Below, piece after piece: positions 45,493 to 53,683 of a DNA stretch of 64,000 nucleotides (positions are counted from its first letter, which is position 1; each line of letters starts with the position of its first letter). The translations under genes and the position numbers were made by a program. The notes under the pieces were generated by a model. It ran no database searches. It saw only the letters and a list, made by a program, of their open reading frames with translations, and was not told where the DNA came from. The stretch spans positions 372,001 to 436,000 of the forward strand of contig NZ_QGHA01000001.1 in NCBI RefSeq assembly GCF_003148845.1, read 5' to 3'. The stretch is from Mucilaginibacter oryzae (GTDB taxonomy: Bacteria; Bacteroidota; Bacteroidia; Sphingobacteriales; Sphingobacteriaceae).

Positions 45493-46888
45493 AGCTATAG
45501 AACGGTACATTGTACTATACATCCCTTGGTTACTGGCTTTAATGTGCAAAAGCGACAGTGTTTTATCGTACCTGGTTGCCTGGCTTGGGTCGTTCTTTAT
45601 TTTTTTAATTACCTTAAGCGGCTGGGTGCGCCCCATCCCCAAAGACCGCACCATGGCCGAGCAACTGATGAGGCCCCTGTTTATCATCCAGATCATATTT
45701 GCGGGTTATATGTGCTGCACCTCGATATTTTATTTTTTAAATAGCCTGGGGTACGAAAATTTCAAACAGGTAACCTTCCATGCCTTGCATGATAAGGATA
45801 CGCTTGGCCTTATAGCCCAATGCCAGCGTTATTACTGCTTAGCCCACGCTTCGTTTATTACCGGGGTGCTAATCTTCATGAATTACCCCACCAAAAAAAA
45901 GTATCATATTGAAAGCACCAAACTGGCAAACCTGCTCATGGCCGCGGCGGTTATCAGCTTCCCGGTATCGTTATTCTTTTTAAAAGTACCGGGGTTATCA
46001 CAATTTTATTACCAGTTCAGCTCATTAAGCTTCATCGCGGGTACCCTCGCCCTGGCGTTCGCTATCCCGCTGAAAAAGGTTGGGAACACCATTATTTGCC
46101 TGGCGCTATATTCGTTTAACTTTTACCAGGCTTTAATATCCGGCTTTAAAGAGCCTATTATTATCAGTGTGCTGGTATTAGGCATTTTCTTATATCCAAA
46201 CTACAAAAAAATAGTAACCATAACCTTTGTACCGCTTATGCTGTTGCTGTTTTTGGTTTTGCCCACCTATAACCACATTTTCAGGTCGGCCGCCTGGAAC
46301 GGCGATACCAGTAGCGACGAAGCCTCGCAAGCGGCTTTAAGCGCGGCACTGAACACAGATGATGGCGAAGTTGAAGATACAAACTGGGATTTTTTGGTTT
46401 ACCGCCTAAGCGAGATAGACATGTTTACCAAATTTGTTCAATCTACGCCCAAAACCATCGATTATTATGGCCTTGATCTTATTAAACAATCGCTTATAGC
46501 CCTGGTTCCCCGCGTACTGTGGCCGTCAAAGCCAATTACCGAAGACCTGATCATGCAGCGGGTTTACGATGCCGGCGTAGTGAACCGCAACTCGGTTGTC
46601 TCGGCAAAACCGGCCTATGTGGTTGATGCTTACCTTTCGGGCGGCGAATTTGGTATTTTCTTTTACCTTTTTGCCTATGGCGCCATAGCACAACTTATCA
46701 GCGTTAAGGCCGAAAAACTTTTTGGGGGATATATACTGGGTACGGCGCTGATATTTTCGGGCCTGTTCCAGATCATGTGGCGCGGCATCAGTTTCGAGTT
46801 TATTTTCAATACAATTTTCTGGAGTTACGTGAGCATGCTGCTGATCCATAAAATACTGGTAGGTACGCATATTTTAAAGGAAGTATGA
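45476..46888 (+). CDS. Wzy-like polysaccharide polymerase
   Basis: A 470-residue polytopic protein with about 11-12 hydrophobic segments and one larger loop (about 255-330) containing charged residues and the PRVLWPSKPITED segment. This loop with an R-x-x-WPSKP-type motif is common in Bacteroidota O-antigen/EPS ligase-polymerase proteins. I recall Wzy-like proteins reported beside exosortases in this phylum, and an exosortase closes this operon. It would join lipid-linked repeats outside the inner membrane. Ligase activity is the alternative. Confidence 0.85.
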   Translation: MQGNSKAIERYIVLYIPWLLALMCKSDSVLSYLVAWLGSFFIFLITLSGWVRPIPKDRTMAEQLMRPLFIIQIIFAGYMCCTSIFYFLNSLGYENFKQVTFHALHDKDTLGLIAQCQRYYCLAHASFITGVLIFMNYPTKKKYHIESTKLANLLMAAAVISFPVSLFFLKVPGLSQFYYQFSSLSFIAGTLALAFAIPLKKVGNTIICLALYSFNFYQALISGFKEPIIISVLVLGIFLYPNYKKIVTITFVPLMLLLFLVLPTYNHIFRSAAWNGDTSSDEASQAALSAALNTDDGEVEDTNWDFLVYRLSEIDMFTKFVQSTPKTIDYYGLDLIKQSLIALVPRVLWPSKPITEDLIMQRVYDAGVVNRNSVVSAKPAYVVDAYLSGGEFGIFFYLFAYGAIAQLISVKAEKLFGGYILGTALIFSGLFQIMWRGISFEFIFNTIFWSYVSMLLIHKILVGTHILKEV

Positions 46889-48024
46889 AAATACTCCACG
46901 TTGTAGCTTCATATAAACCCGCTTACATATATGGCGGCCCCATCATGTCGGTAGCTATGTTGTGCGAAAACCTGGTAAAAGCGGGCCATGAAGTACAGGT
47001 ATATACCACCACCGCCAATGGCCTTGCCGAACTTGATATACCAACCGGGCAGCCTGTTGATGTTGACGGAGTACCGGTAACCTACTTTGCACGGATAACC
47101 AAAGATCACAGCCATTTTTCGCCCGCGTTGTTTAAAGCCGTGTATCGCGACGCGAAAAAATTCGACCTGGTACATATACACGCCTGGTGGAACCTTGCCG
47201 TTGTAATGGCAGGCTTGGCCGCTATCAGTAAAAAAGTCCCCTTATTAATTTCACCGAGGGGAACTTTGAGCGCCTATTCTTTTCAAAATAAGAACAAGGT
47301 TATCAAATCGCTTATGCACCGCATCAGCATGCCTTTTTTAAAAAGGAGCCATTTTCATGTAACCTCTGTTCATGAAATGGAAGCTGTTGAAGCTTTGGTA
47401 AAAGGTAAAAGCATTACCAGCCTGCCTAACTTTGTAAAGTTGCCGCCCTTAAAGATTAATAACAACGAAAATACAAGGCATGGCCCTTTTAAACTGTTGT
47501 TTTTTTCAAGGATAGAAGAAAAAAAAGGACTGGATATATTGATAGCCGCGCTAAACCTGGTAACATTTCCCTATCACCTTACCATAGCGGGCAGCGGCAA
47601 TGACGACTATATAAACAGAATAAAGACACAGGCAGTTAACCGGGGCATTAACCATAAAATAACCTGGGTAGGCTTTGTTAACGAGGGGAAATTCGATTTA
47701 TTGCGCCAGCACGACCTTTTTGTGCTACCATCATACGATGAAAACTTTGGGAACGCGGTGATTGAAAGCCTGAGCACCGGCACTGCCGTATTAATTAGTA
47801 GGGGTGTGGGTTTGGCCGGTTATATAGCCGAAAACCGGCTTGGATGGGTATGCGATAATAACGAAACATCGGTAGCCGCCCATATCAACAAAATAATCGG
47901 CAATGAAGCCGCCGCGCTCGATCGCATCAGGAAAAACGCCCCTGAAATTATTTATCAACATTTTGAAGGTGAAGCTTTAGTAAAAAAGTATACCGATATG
48001 TACCAGCAAATCATTACTTCATGA
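46885..48024 (+). CDS. GT4 family glycosyltransferase
   Basis: A 379-residue GT-B enzyme starting in an ATGA overlap with the polymerase gene. N-terminal: KILHVVASYKPAYIYGGPIMSVAMLCENL and LISPRGTLSAYSF, the WcaI/PglH-like opening. Donor domain: LLFFSRIEEKKGLDILIAAL, E-x7-E in SYDENFGNAVIESLSTGTAVLIS. It overlaps the methyltransferase gene by ATGA. Confidence 0.94.
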   Translation: MKILHVVASYKPAYIYGGPIMSVAMLCENLVKAGHEVQVYTTTANGLAELDIPTGQPVDVDGVPVTYFARITKDHSHFSPALFKAVYRDAKKFDLVHIHAWWNLAVVMAGLAAISKKVPLLISPRGTLSAYSFQNKNKVIKSLMHRISMPFLKRSHFHVTSVHEMEAVEALVKGKSITSLPNFVKLPPLKINNNENTRHGPFKLLFFSRIEEKKGLDILIAALNLVTFPYHLTIAGSGNDDYINRIKTQAVNRGINHKITWVGFVNEGKFDLLRQHDLFVLPSYDENFGNAVIESLSTGTAVLISRGVGLAGYIAENRLGWVCDNNETSVAAHINKIIGNEAAALDRIRKNAPEIIYQHFEGEALVKKYTDMYQQIITS

Positions 48025-48644
48025 GTGCTTATAAAGATTACGGCTATCCCGACAACAGCCCATGCCATATGGTTAAATACCTTGAACAGCCGCTGATGTC
48101 ATTACTGGATAAAAACACCAATACCAGTATTCTCGACCTTGGCTGCGGGAACGGCTTTTGGGTAAACTATTTACTGGCGCATGGTTTTAATGCTTACGGT
48201 ATCGATGCATCGGCACAAGGTATCGCGTTGGCAGATCAAATAAATCCGGGCAGATTTTTTCTGCATGACCTCTCGGTTCCCGGCTTGCCCGGGCAGCTGG
48301 ATGGAATCAAATTCGACACGATTATCTCAACCGAAGTTATTGAACACCTGTACGATCCTTTTGCTTTTGTATCGCTTTGCCGGGATGTGTTGAGCGAAAC
48401 CAGGGGTGAACTGATCATCTCCACACCTTACCATGGATATTTAAAAAACCTTACGCTGAGCATCTTCAATAAATGGGATAGCCACATCAGCCCCTTGTGG
48501 CAGGGCGGGCACATCAAATTCTGGTCGGTTAAAACACTTACGCAGCTATTAAACCAACACGGATTTGAGGTAACCGCGTTCAGGGGCTGTGGCCGGATCC
48601 CTTATTTTTGGATGAGCATGATTATAAAAGCCAGACTGAAATGA
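48021..48644 (+). CDS. Class I SAM-dependent methyltransferase
   Basis: A 207-residue Rossmann-fold methyltransferase: SAM-binding motif I ILDLGCGNGFWVNYLL (about residue 37), motif II region AYGIDAS, post-motif DTIISTEVIEHLYDP, typical of UbiG-like small-molecule O-methyltransferases. In a glycan operon it probably methylates a sugar, either within the repeat or as a chain-terminating cap. A Wzt with a C-terminal domain in the same operon is compatible with a cap signal, but this is inference. Confidence 0.9.
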   Translation: MSAYKDYGYPDNSPCHMVKYLEQPLMSLLDKNTNTSILDLGCGNGFWVNYLLAHGFNAYGIDASAQGIALADQINPGRFFLHDLSVPGLPGQLDGIKFDTIISTEVIEHLYDPFAFVSLCRDVLSETRGELIISTPYHGYLKNLTLSIFNKWDSHISPLWQGGHIKFWSVKTLTQLLNQHGFEVTAFRGCGRIPYFWMSMIIKARLK

Positions 48645-49504
48645 GCGACAGTCTCGACATTGTCATTTTGACCTTTAATGAAGCGCGTAATATCCGGGCC
48701 TGCCTGCAAAGCGCGGCATTGTTAAATGCCAATATCTTTGTTGTCGATTCAGGATCAACGGATGAAACAATTGCTATCTGCCAACAATTTACATCAAATA
48801 TTTTTCATCACCCGTTCGAAAACTATGCCCTGCAGCGTAACTGGGCGCTTAATCATTTACCGCTTACCGGTACATGGGTGTTAAACCTTGATGCCGACCA
48901 CCGCGTAACAACTGAACTGGCAGCACAACTCAACCAAATTTTCGCTCAAAACGTTAACCAGGAACTTAATGGCTTTCTGATCAGTCGGCGTACCCTATTT
49001 ATGAACAAATGGATCAGGCATGGCGGTCATTATCCTACATATCATGCCAACTTGTTCAGGCGTGGTTTTGGTATGTGCGAAGAAAAGCTGTACGACCAGC
49101 ATTTTAAGGTAAACGGCAAAACGCAGGCCCTTAAAGCCGATATTATTGACGTTATTACCGATTCACTTACCAGTTTTACAGCCAGGCATAACCATTGGGC
49201 AACGCTGGAGGCGCAATACCAGTTTGAACAGCAAAACAAGCCCGCGCTTGACGATAATGGGCAACTGATACATCCCCGACTTTTTGGTAACCCGATAGAG
49301 CGCCGCCGGTACCTGAAAAAAAGGTATGAAGCTTTCCCGTTGTTTGTGAGGCCTGTAATTTATTTCACCATCAGGTATTTTTTTAAGCTGGGTTTTTTAG
49401 ATGGCAAAACCGGCCTGGTGTTTCACTTTCTCCAGGGTTTTTGGTTCAGGTTTTTAATCGATGCCAAAATTTATGAACTACGGAAAGGGGGCACGAAATT
49501 ATGA
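48641..49504 (+). CDS. GT2 family glycosyltransferase, WaaE/KdtX-like
   Basis: A 287-residue GT-A enzyme starting in the ATGA overlap at 48641. Motifs: LDIVILTFNEARNIRACL, VVDSGSTDETIAIC, NYALQRNWAL and the metal site LNLDADHRV. The C-terminal end (YFFKLGFLDGKTGLVFHFLQGFWFRFLIDAKIYE) is the amphipathic tail typical of WaaE/KdtX-like transferases that work at the membrane. It is the last glycosyltransferase of the operon. Confidence 0.93.
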   Translation: MSDSLDIVILTFNEARNIRACLQSAALLNANIFVVDSGSTDETIAICQQFTSNIFHHPFENYALQRNWALNHLPLTGTWVLNLDADHRVTTELAAQLNQIFAQNVNQELNGFLISRRTLFMNKWIRHGGHYPTYHANLFRRGFGMCEEKLYDQHFKVNGKTQALKADIIDVITDSLTSFTARHNHWATLEAQYQFEQQNKPALDDNGQLIHPRLFGNPIERRRYLKKRYEAFPLFVRPVIYFTIRYFFKLGFLDGKTGLVFHFLQGFWFRFLIDAKIYELRKGGTKL

Positions 49505-50067
49505 TACGGCAGGCTTTGCATAACCCGGTTGTTCGTTTTGCGGTTTCGTTTGTATTCCTGTTTGCGTTGTTTTACGGTTTTAACCTCTTCTTTTTCGGCA
49601 TTACAAGTCCGGGTAATCATTACAGCCATTTTTTAGCGCAGTACTTAAATTATATCGCTGCATTACGGCAACTTTTGCTTGATTGCAGTGCCCGCATCCT
49701 GAACGGGCTTGGCTATTCAGCTATTGACAATAACTACGAACTGCTGGTTGCCGGCAGGGGCAAGCTGGTGGTAGTGTACAGTTGCCTGGGCCTGGGGCTC
49801 ATCAGCTTCTTTGCCGCATTTGTATTGGCTTATCCATCGCGTTTAAAATCAAAAATTATATTTCTTTTTGCCGGGATATTGATTATCGAGTTTTTAAATG
49901 TGGCACGCTTTGTATTGCTGGCTATTTTTTGGTCGAAAAAAACGGAGCGCATTGTTGATCACCATACCATTTTCAATATTATTGTTTATATCCTCATAGC
50001 TATCGGCCTGTACTGGTGGATTAAGCTTAATGATAAAACAACCTTTTTTCCGGCGACGAACAAATAA
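49501..50067 (+). CDS. Exosortase/archaeosortase family protein (short Bacteroidota type)
   Basis: A 188-residue integral membrane transpeptidase-like protein with about 5-6 membrane helices. The invariant active-site residues are visible: Cys95 in VVYSCLGLGLISFF, Arg136 in EFLNVARFVLLA and the His pair 154-155 in VDHHTIFNIIVY. Exosortases cut and re-attach proteins with a C-terminal PEP-CTERM-like signal. I recall NCBI naming an exosortase Y group in Mucilaginibacter-like EPS loci; I believe this is it. It ends the operon, overlapping the preceding GT by ATGA. No target protein with a sorting tail was found in the window. Confidence 0.88.
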   Translation: MIRQALHNPVVRFAVSFVFLFALFYGFNLFFFGITSPGNHYSHFLAQYLNYIAALRQLLLDCSARILNGLGYSAIDNNYELLVAGRGKLVVVYSCLGLGLISFFAAFVLAYPSRLKSKIIFLFAGILIIEFLNVARFVLLAIFWSKKTERIVDHHTIFNIIVYILIAIGLYWWIKLNDKTTFFPATNK

Positions 50068-50098
50068 GATCATCAGGCTACATCCTCCAACCAAAGGG

Positions 50099-50148
50099 AG
50101 TAAATATTAAAGGCTAACCATTTAAACAGTTAGCCTTTAATATTTACT
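50099..50148. terminator. Strong bidirectional hairpin terminator at the end of the EPS operon
   Basis: A perfect 19-bp inverted repeat (50100-50118 and 50129-50147, one more A-T pair outside) encloses a 10-nt loop. The arms are AT-rich outside and carry an AGGCTAAC/GTTAGCCT core, so the outer stem also supplies the T-rich run in both directions. It lies 31 bp after the exosortase stop and 3 bp from the stop of the convergent beta-helix gene, and should serve both. Confidence 0.85.
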
Positions 50149-50150
50149 TC

Positions 50151-51542
50151 TTATTGATACTCCGTTGCACCTATATCAACCCTTCCAAATGCTACCCGGG
50201 CTTTGCCGTAATAATCGGCAGGTATACCGTATAAAGTTATGTCAGCCCCTTTATCAATTAACGGCGAAGATGACTTTAAGTGAAAATTATCGGCATTATA
50301 ATTAATGAACTGGCATTCGCTCACATCTTTGCCAAAATAATTATTCAAAGACGTGAGCTTAACATCGCTGCTCTTGGTTATAATGGTTGGAACCCCTGTT
50401 GGTTGTATGATTACATTATTGATTACGGTATTCATCGGAACAGTTTCTGAGTTTAACTTAATCCCTCCCAACACCGAACCTATAATGGTATTATTGATAA
50501 ACCGGAAATAGGGGCCGGGTGTGTATCTTGAGTCGGCAAAAATCCCGTACGATTTTGAGTTTATAATGTAGTTATTATACACCATATTATCACCTAATCC
50601 TAAAACGATGATGCCATTGCCCGGAGCATTTTTGATCACGTTATTATAACATTGACCGCCGGTACCCTCACCTATCTGGATGCCGTTATCCTGGTAAGCT
50701 GAAAAAGGCGAAACGCCAGGGTGGTTTACACTGTTTCCCCAAACTACGCAACCCGATGTTGCGCTTCCCACTTGTATACCTTCCGCGCCGGTAGAGTCAG
50801 TTACGTTTCGCCATACCCTTGCATTCACCACATCGTGCGGCAATACTGTTCCACATGAAATTGAAACACCCTCTGCATAAAATGAATTACCAATATATAA
50901 ACCCTCGCCACCTGTTTGGTGAACATGATTATGATGGATATTTACATTGCGCATGGTGAAATGGCCGCGCCAGGTTGCCGGGTCGCACGATGGGTCTGTT
51001 TTTGCCATAATGCCCGCAAAGCCGCTGTTGTGTACATCAACATAGGCTATCTCAAAATCCGAGCTCAGATCGTCCATCGTCATACCAATATTTCCGCCGT
51101 TTACCTCAAATCCGTATTGAATACCCGGGGTACCGTTGCCAAGCACTTTAAAATAGCGGCAGTTTTGAGTTTTAAAACCATACGAAGCCGTAACATCAGT
51201 TGAGAAAGTAACCTTTCCGCCCTGGTTAATCACGATGATCGGAGCAGCCGATGTTCCCTTCAGGTTTTTAAGTAGCAACGAGCCCCGCCTGCCTGCCGGG
51301 ATGTAAATTGTGCCCCCCGCGGGGATGTTGGTACCATCAACCATCCATTCGCTGGTTTTCACCGTGTAGGTAAAAGTTGCCGCAGCAGCTATTTGCATAC
51401 CCGCTGTAGAGGTGTCCTGCATGGTTGCCATAACCGGCTTTGCTGGCTTATCAATCGTGTTTATTTTTTTGGTACACGCGCCCAAAAATGACAGTACCAG
51501 CGCACCGGCAGTCATATAAATTAAGTAATTTTGATTTACCAT
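50151..51542 (-). CDS. Right-handed beta-helix lipoprotein, possible glycan lyase or epimerase-like
   Basis: A 463-residue exported lipoprotein: signal with lipobox LGAC (Cys23), a linker of about 30 residues, then a jelly-like entry segment and many PbH1-type coils with Asn/Gly/Ile turns (GGEGLYIGNSF, NGIQIGEGTGG, NGIIVLGLGDNMVYNNYIINSKSYGIFADS). Pectate-lyase-like beta helices often act on acidic polysaccharides. The C-terminus ends VDIGATEYQ with no sorting tail, so it is not an exosortase substrate. It is convergent with the EPS operon; a role in trimming or modifying that polymer is possible but only suggested by position. Confidence 0.82.
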   Translation of the reverse strand: MVNQNYLIYMTAGALVLSFLGACTKKINTIDKPAKPVMATMQDTSTAGMQIAAAATFTYTVKTSEWMVDGTNIPAGGTIYIPAGRRGSLLLKNLKGTSAAPIIVINQGGKVTFSTDVTASYGFKTQNCRYFKVLGNGTPGIQYGFEVNGGNIGMTMDDLSSDFEIAYVDVHNSGFAGIMAKTDPSCDPATWRGHFTMRNVNIHHNHVHQTGGEGLYIGNSFYAEGVSISCGTVLPHDVVNARVWRNVTDSTGAEGIQVGSATSGCVVWGNSVNHPGVSPFSAYQDNGIQIGEGTGGQCYNNVIKNAPGNGIIVLGLGDNMVYNNYIINSKSYGIFADSRYTPGPYFRFINNTIIGSVLGGIKLNSETVPMNTVINNVIIQPTGVPTIITKSSDVKLTSLNNYFGKDVSECQFINYNADNFHLKSSSPLIDKGADITLYGIPADYYGKARVAFGRVDIGATEYQ

Positions 51543-51769
51543 CTGTTAGTTAAAAACGTTCGCCAGTTATTACTTAAATCATATTTCAGGTGTTCTGATT
51601 TAAGATAGCAGGAGGTTGTACGTTTTTTTTTATTCAGGGTTGCTTAAAATTTACTTTAATTAACTGCGGTGATAAACGCGGGAATACTTTTTTTGACTTT
51701 GCCGAAATAAAACTACCTGGGTTTTAAAGGGAGATCGCTTTATACCCGGTACAAAAATTATGGTTCCTG

Positions 51770-52327
51770 CTAAACTTTTAACAAACCACGGAACCCTCTC
51801 GCGGCATAATATGATTCAGCTCCGTTATGATACATAAAAACGGTGTCATATCTCCTGTCGCAAAAAACAGCCCCGCCAAGTTTTCGGATATTAGCAGGGG
51901 TTTTCACCCAGCTTGATGTTTTCAGATCAAATTTCCCGAGCTTTTGCAGATCGCGGTATTGTTCTTCGGTCAGTATTTCAATACCCATATCACCGGCTGC
52001 CGCTATTGCGCTGTTAGCCGGCTTATTTTCTTTACGGGCCTCAAGCGCTTCGTGGTCATAACAATAGCTTCTGCGCCCCTTAGGACTTTCGGCAGCGCAA
52101 TCATAAAAAATGTATTCGGCCGAGCTTTCATCATAAGCTACAACATCAGGCTCACCGCCGGTTATCTCCATTTCATTGAGCGACCATAATTTTCCGGCAT
52201 TTGCACGCAGCTTTGCCAGTACATCAGCCCATTCAATATCTTTATGGCGGTTTGTATTTTTTTCGAACCGCGTTTTAAGTATACCCAGCAGTTCTTCCTG
52301 CTGGGCTGTAGATAGTTCCTTTTTCAT
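51770..52327 (-). CDS. DUF4256 family protein
   Basis: A 185-residue cytosolic protein matching DUF4256 as I remember it: TAQQEELLGILKTRFEKNTNRHKDIEWADVLAKL, LNEMEITGGEPDVV, FYDCAAESPKGRRSYCYDHEAL and a C-terminal YHNGAESYYAARGFRGLLKV. Function unknown. It follows the truncated DoxX gene in an ArsR-SRPBCC-led leftward operon, an arrangement common in Bacteroidota and Firmicutes, so it is probably under the same ArsR-type repressor. Confidence 0.88.
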   Translation of the reverse strand: MKKELSTAQQEELLGILKTRFEKNTNRHKDIEWADVLAKLRANAGKLWSLNEMEITGGEPDVVAYDESSAEYIFYDCAAESPKGRRSYCYDHEALEARKENKPANSAIAAAGDMGIEILTEEQYRDLQKLGKFDLKTSSWVKTPANIRKLGGAVFCDRRYDTVFMYHNGAESYYAARGFRGLLKV

Positions 52328-52337
52328 TAGGTTTAAT

Positions 52338-52493
52338 TTATTGGTTTACTGAAACAACTCTTTTATAGCCCGGATGTGCAATCATCGCCGATTCCTTTTT
52401 CGTTCCTATCAGCTGCACTATACCTGTAGCTGTCATTCCTAACGCGAGCCAAAGGGTGGCAATCCAGTAAATAACCTTATTCCTTTTGCTCAT
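52338..52493 (-). pseudogene. Truncated DoxX-like membrane protein remnant
   Basis: A 51-codon frame from the ATG at 52491-52493 to TAA at 52338. Its product (MSKRNKVIYWIATLWLALGM..., then IVQLIGTKKESAMIAHPGY) matches the first membrane helix and following loop of DoxX-like proteins, which normally run about 120-130 residues with four helices. After HPGY the similarity stops and the frame ends ten residues later. It sits 6 bp after the SRPBCC stop and 10 bp before DUF4256, where an intact doxX is usual. A deletion of the last three helices is the likeliest cause. Confidence 0.7.
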
Positions 52494-52499
52494 AATCTG

Positions 52500-52967
52500 C
52501 TATTTTAGTTTACCTGCAACCTCCTGTAATCGGTTGTGCGCCCAATTAATGCCCTGGGCAAAAGGTAATTTCAGCATTTCATCTCTTTGCGCTGCCGATT
52601 GATATATGGATTGCATATTCAGTTTACTGGTGCTATCGGTCAGTTTTTCAAAAGTCAATACCTCCAGCTGAGCGCCAAAACCTGCATTTTCCATTTCGAA
52701 GGTGCGGACTATTTTTTGGTTGGGCTTAAACTCGTGAATGGCACCGTTGGCACTGAATACAACGTTGCCTTCCTGGTTGGAGGTTTCAAAGCGGTAGCTG
52801 CCATGGTTTTTATTTTCAAGTTTCAGCACTTTAGTACCCATCCATTGCTCCACAATTTCGGGCTGGGTGTAGGCTTTAAAAAGCAGTTCCACCGGCAAAT
52901 CAAATTCACGGGTAATAAGCAGGTCCTGCCTGCCGTCTTCTGCTATGATCTTTGTTTTGCGTTCCAT
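52500..52967 (-). CDS. SRPBCC/AHSA1 family protein
   Basis: A 155-residue START-like protein: LLITREFDLPVELLFKAYTQPEIVEQWMG, the sheet GSYRFETSNQEGNVVFSANGAIHEF, VRTFEMENAGFGAQLEVLTFEKL, and a final helix GINWAHNRLQEVAGKL. It begins one base after the ArsR stop and is co-transcribed with it. Such ArsR-linked SRPBCC proteins are widespread and of unclear function. It is distinct from the SRPBCC at 9431. Confidence 0.9.
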   Translation of the reverse strand: MERKTKIIAEDGRQDLLITREFDLPVELLFKAYTQPEIVEQWMGTKVLKLENKNHGSYRFETSNQEGNVVFSANGAIHEFKPNQKIVRTFEMENAGFGAQLEVLTFEKLTDSTSKLNMQSIYQSAAQRDEMLKLPFAQGINWAHNRLQEVAGKLK

Positions 52968-52968
52968 G

Positions 52969-53298
52969 CTATTCGGTTTGTTTTGATTGGTATTGTTTCA
53001 TAATAGCTTCCAGTTTATTGAAGCGCTCATCCCACATCTGGCGAAACGGTTCGATGAAATCCGCTACTTCCTTCATTTTTTTTGCGTTGATGTGATAGTA
53101 AATTTCACGGCCACTTTGTTCCTGCTTCAGCAATTCGCACTCGGTAAGAATTTGCAGGTGTTTGGAAACCGTCGGCCTCGCAGTATCAAAGTTGGAAGCT
53201 ATTACGCCTGCCGTCATAGCCTGCGTGGCAACCAATGTGAGTATAGCCCTGCGTGTTGGGTCGGCAATGGCCTGGAATACGTCGCGTCTTAAATTCAT
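52969..53298 (-). CDS. ArsR-family HTH transcriptional repressor
   Basis: A 109-residue winged-helix regulator: [34 protein letters not shown], recognition helix [19 protein letters not shown], wing [13 protein letters not shown]. There is no Cys pair for metal sensing, so it is of the non-metal ArsR type usually found with SRPBCC genes. Two palindromes lie right upstream of its start, so it very probably represses its own operon (arsR, SRPBCC, doxX remnant, DUF4256). Confidence 0.93.
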   Translation of the reverse strand: MNLRRDVFQAIADPTRRAILTLVATQAMTAGVIASNFDTARPTVSKHLQILTECELLKQEQSGREIYYHINAKKMKEVADFIEPFRQMWDERFNKLEAIMKQYQSKQTE

Positions 53299-53301
53299 CG
53301 T

Positions 53302-53344
53302 GTAGCTATTTAACTACGAACATACATGTAGTTATTTAACTACG
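53302..53344 (-). promoter_or_regulatory. Tandem palindromic operators of the ArsR operon
   Basis: Two 17-bp repeats, 53302-53318 and 53328-53344, with 26-bp spacing. Copy 2 is a perfect palindrome, GTAGTTA-TT-TAACTAC; copy 1 has one changed base (GTAGCTA). They sit 4-46 bp upstream of the arsR ATG. A near-match to a -7 element (TAAAATTTG on the minus strand, 53345-53353) lies just beyond copy 2, so both operators would cover the start of transcription. Autorepression is inferred. Confidence 0.7.
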
Positions 53345-53419
53345 CAAATTTTATTTGATAATTACGGTTGATCAGCGCATGTGGAAAAGTTCTCTGCATA
53401 TTTTTATCTTCGCGCCATA

Positions 53420-53641
53420 ATGAGTACCGAAAGATTAGCAGCACAGTTAGAGACCAGGATTTTTTATTTTTATTTGGTGGACCAAACCCCGGACAGGATC
53501 AGGATCACGATGTACAGCACGCCTTACACCTTACGGAAGCAGGGTGAAAAATGGCGAAACGCGTCGGCCAACGTAATGCAAATGTCGCAGGAGCTAATCG
53601 ATTCGGTTGTTGCTACGGTATTATCAAAAACATCGGTATAG
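53420..53641 (+). CDS. Small hypothetical protein, 73 residues
   Basis: From the ATG at 53420 (MSTERLAAQLETRIF) to the stop at 53639-53641. The protein is soluble-looking, with a probable helix, a beta-hairpin around DRIRITMYSTPYTLRKQGEKW, and a C-terminal helix (MQMSQELIDSVVATVL). No family recognised. It is divergent from arsR and convergent with the GH92 gene. The frame could also start at 53381, but the upstream residues look like non-coding leader. Confidence 0.6.
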   Translation: MSTERLAAQLETRIFYFYLVDQTPDRIRITMYSTPYTLRKQGEKWRNASANVMQMSQELIDSVVATVLSKTSV

Positions 53642-53683
53642 CCTGGGTATCCTTCACTAATCCGTTGTCATCTATTGCATAGC

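Noticed and set aside
50151..51542. Beta-helix protein as substrate of the adjacent exosortase
   Set aside because: It has a lipoprotein signal and ends in VDIGATEYQ, without a motif, membrane helix and basic tail at the C-terminus.
53302..53344. Possible CRISPR remnant (two 17-bp repeats with a short spacer)
   Set aside because: Only two copies, a 9-bp gap, near-perfect palindromes and position before an arsR start fit operators, not CRISPR.
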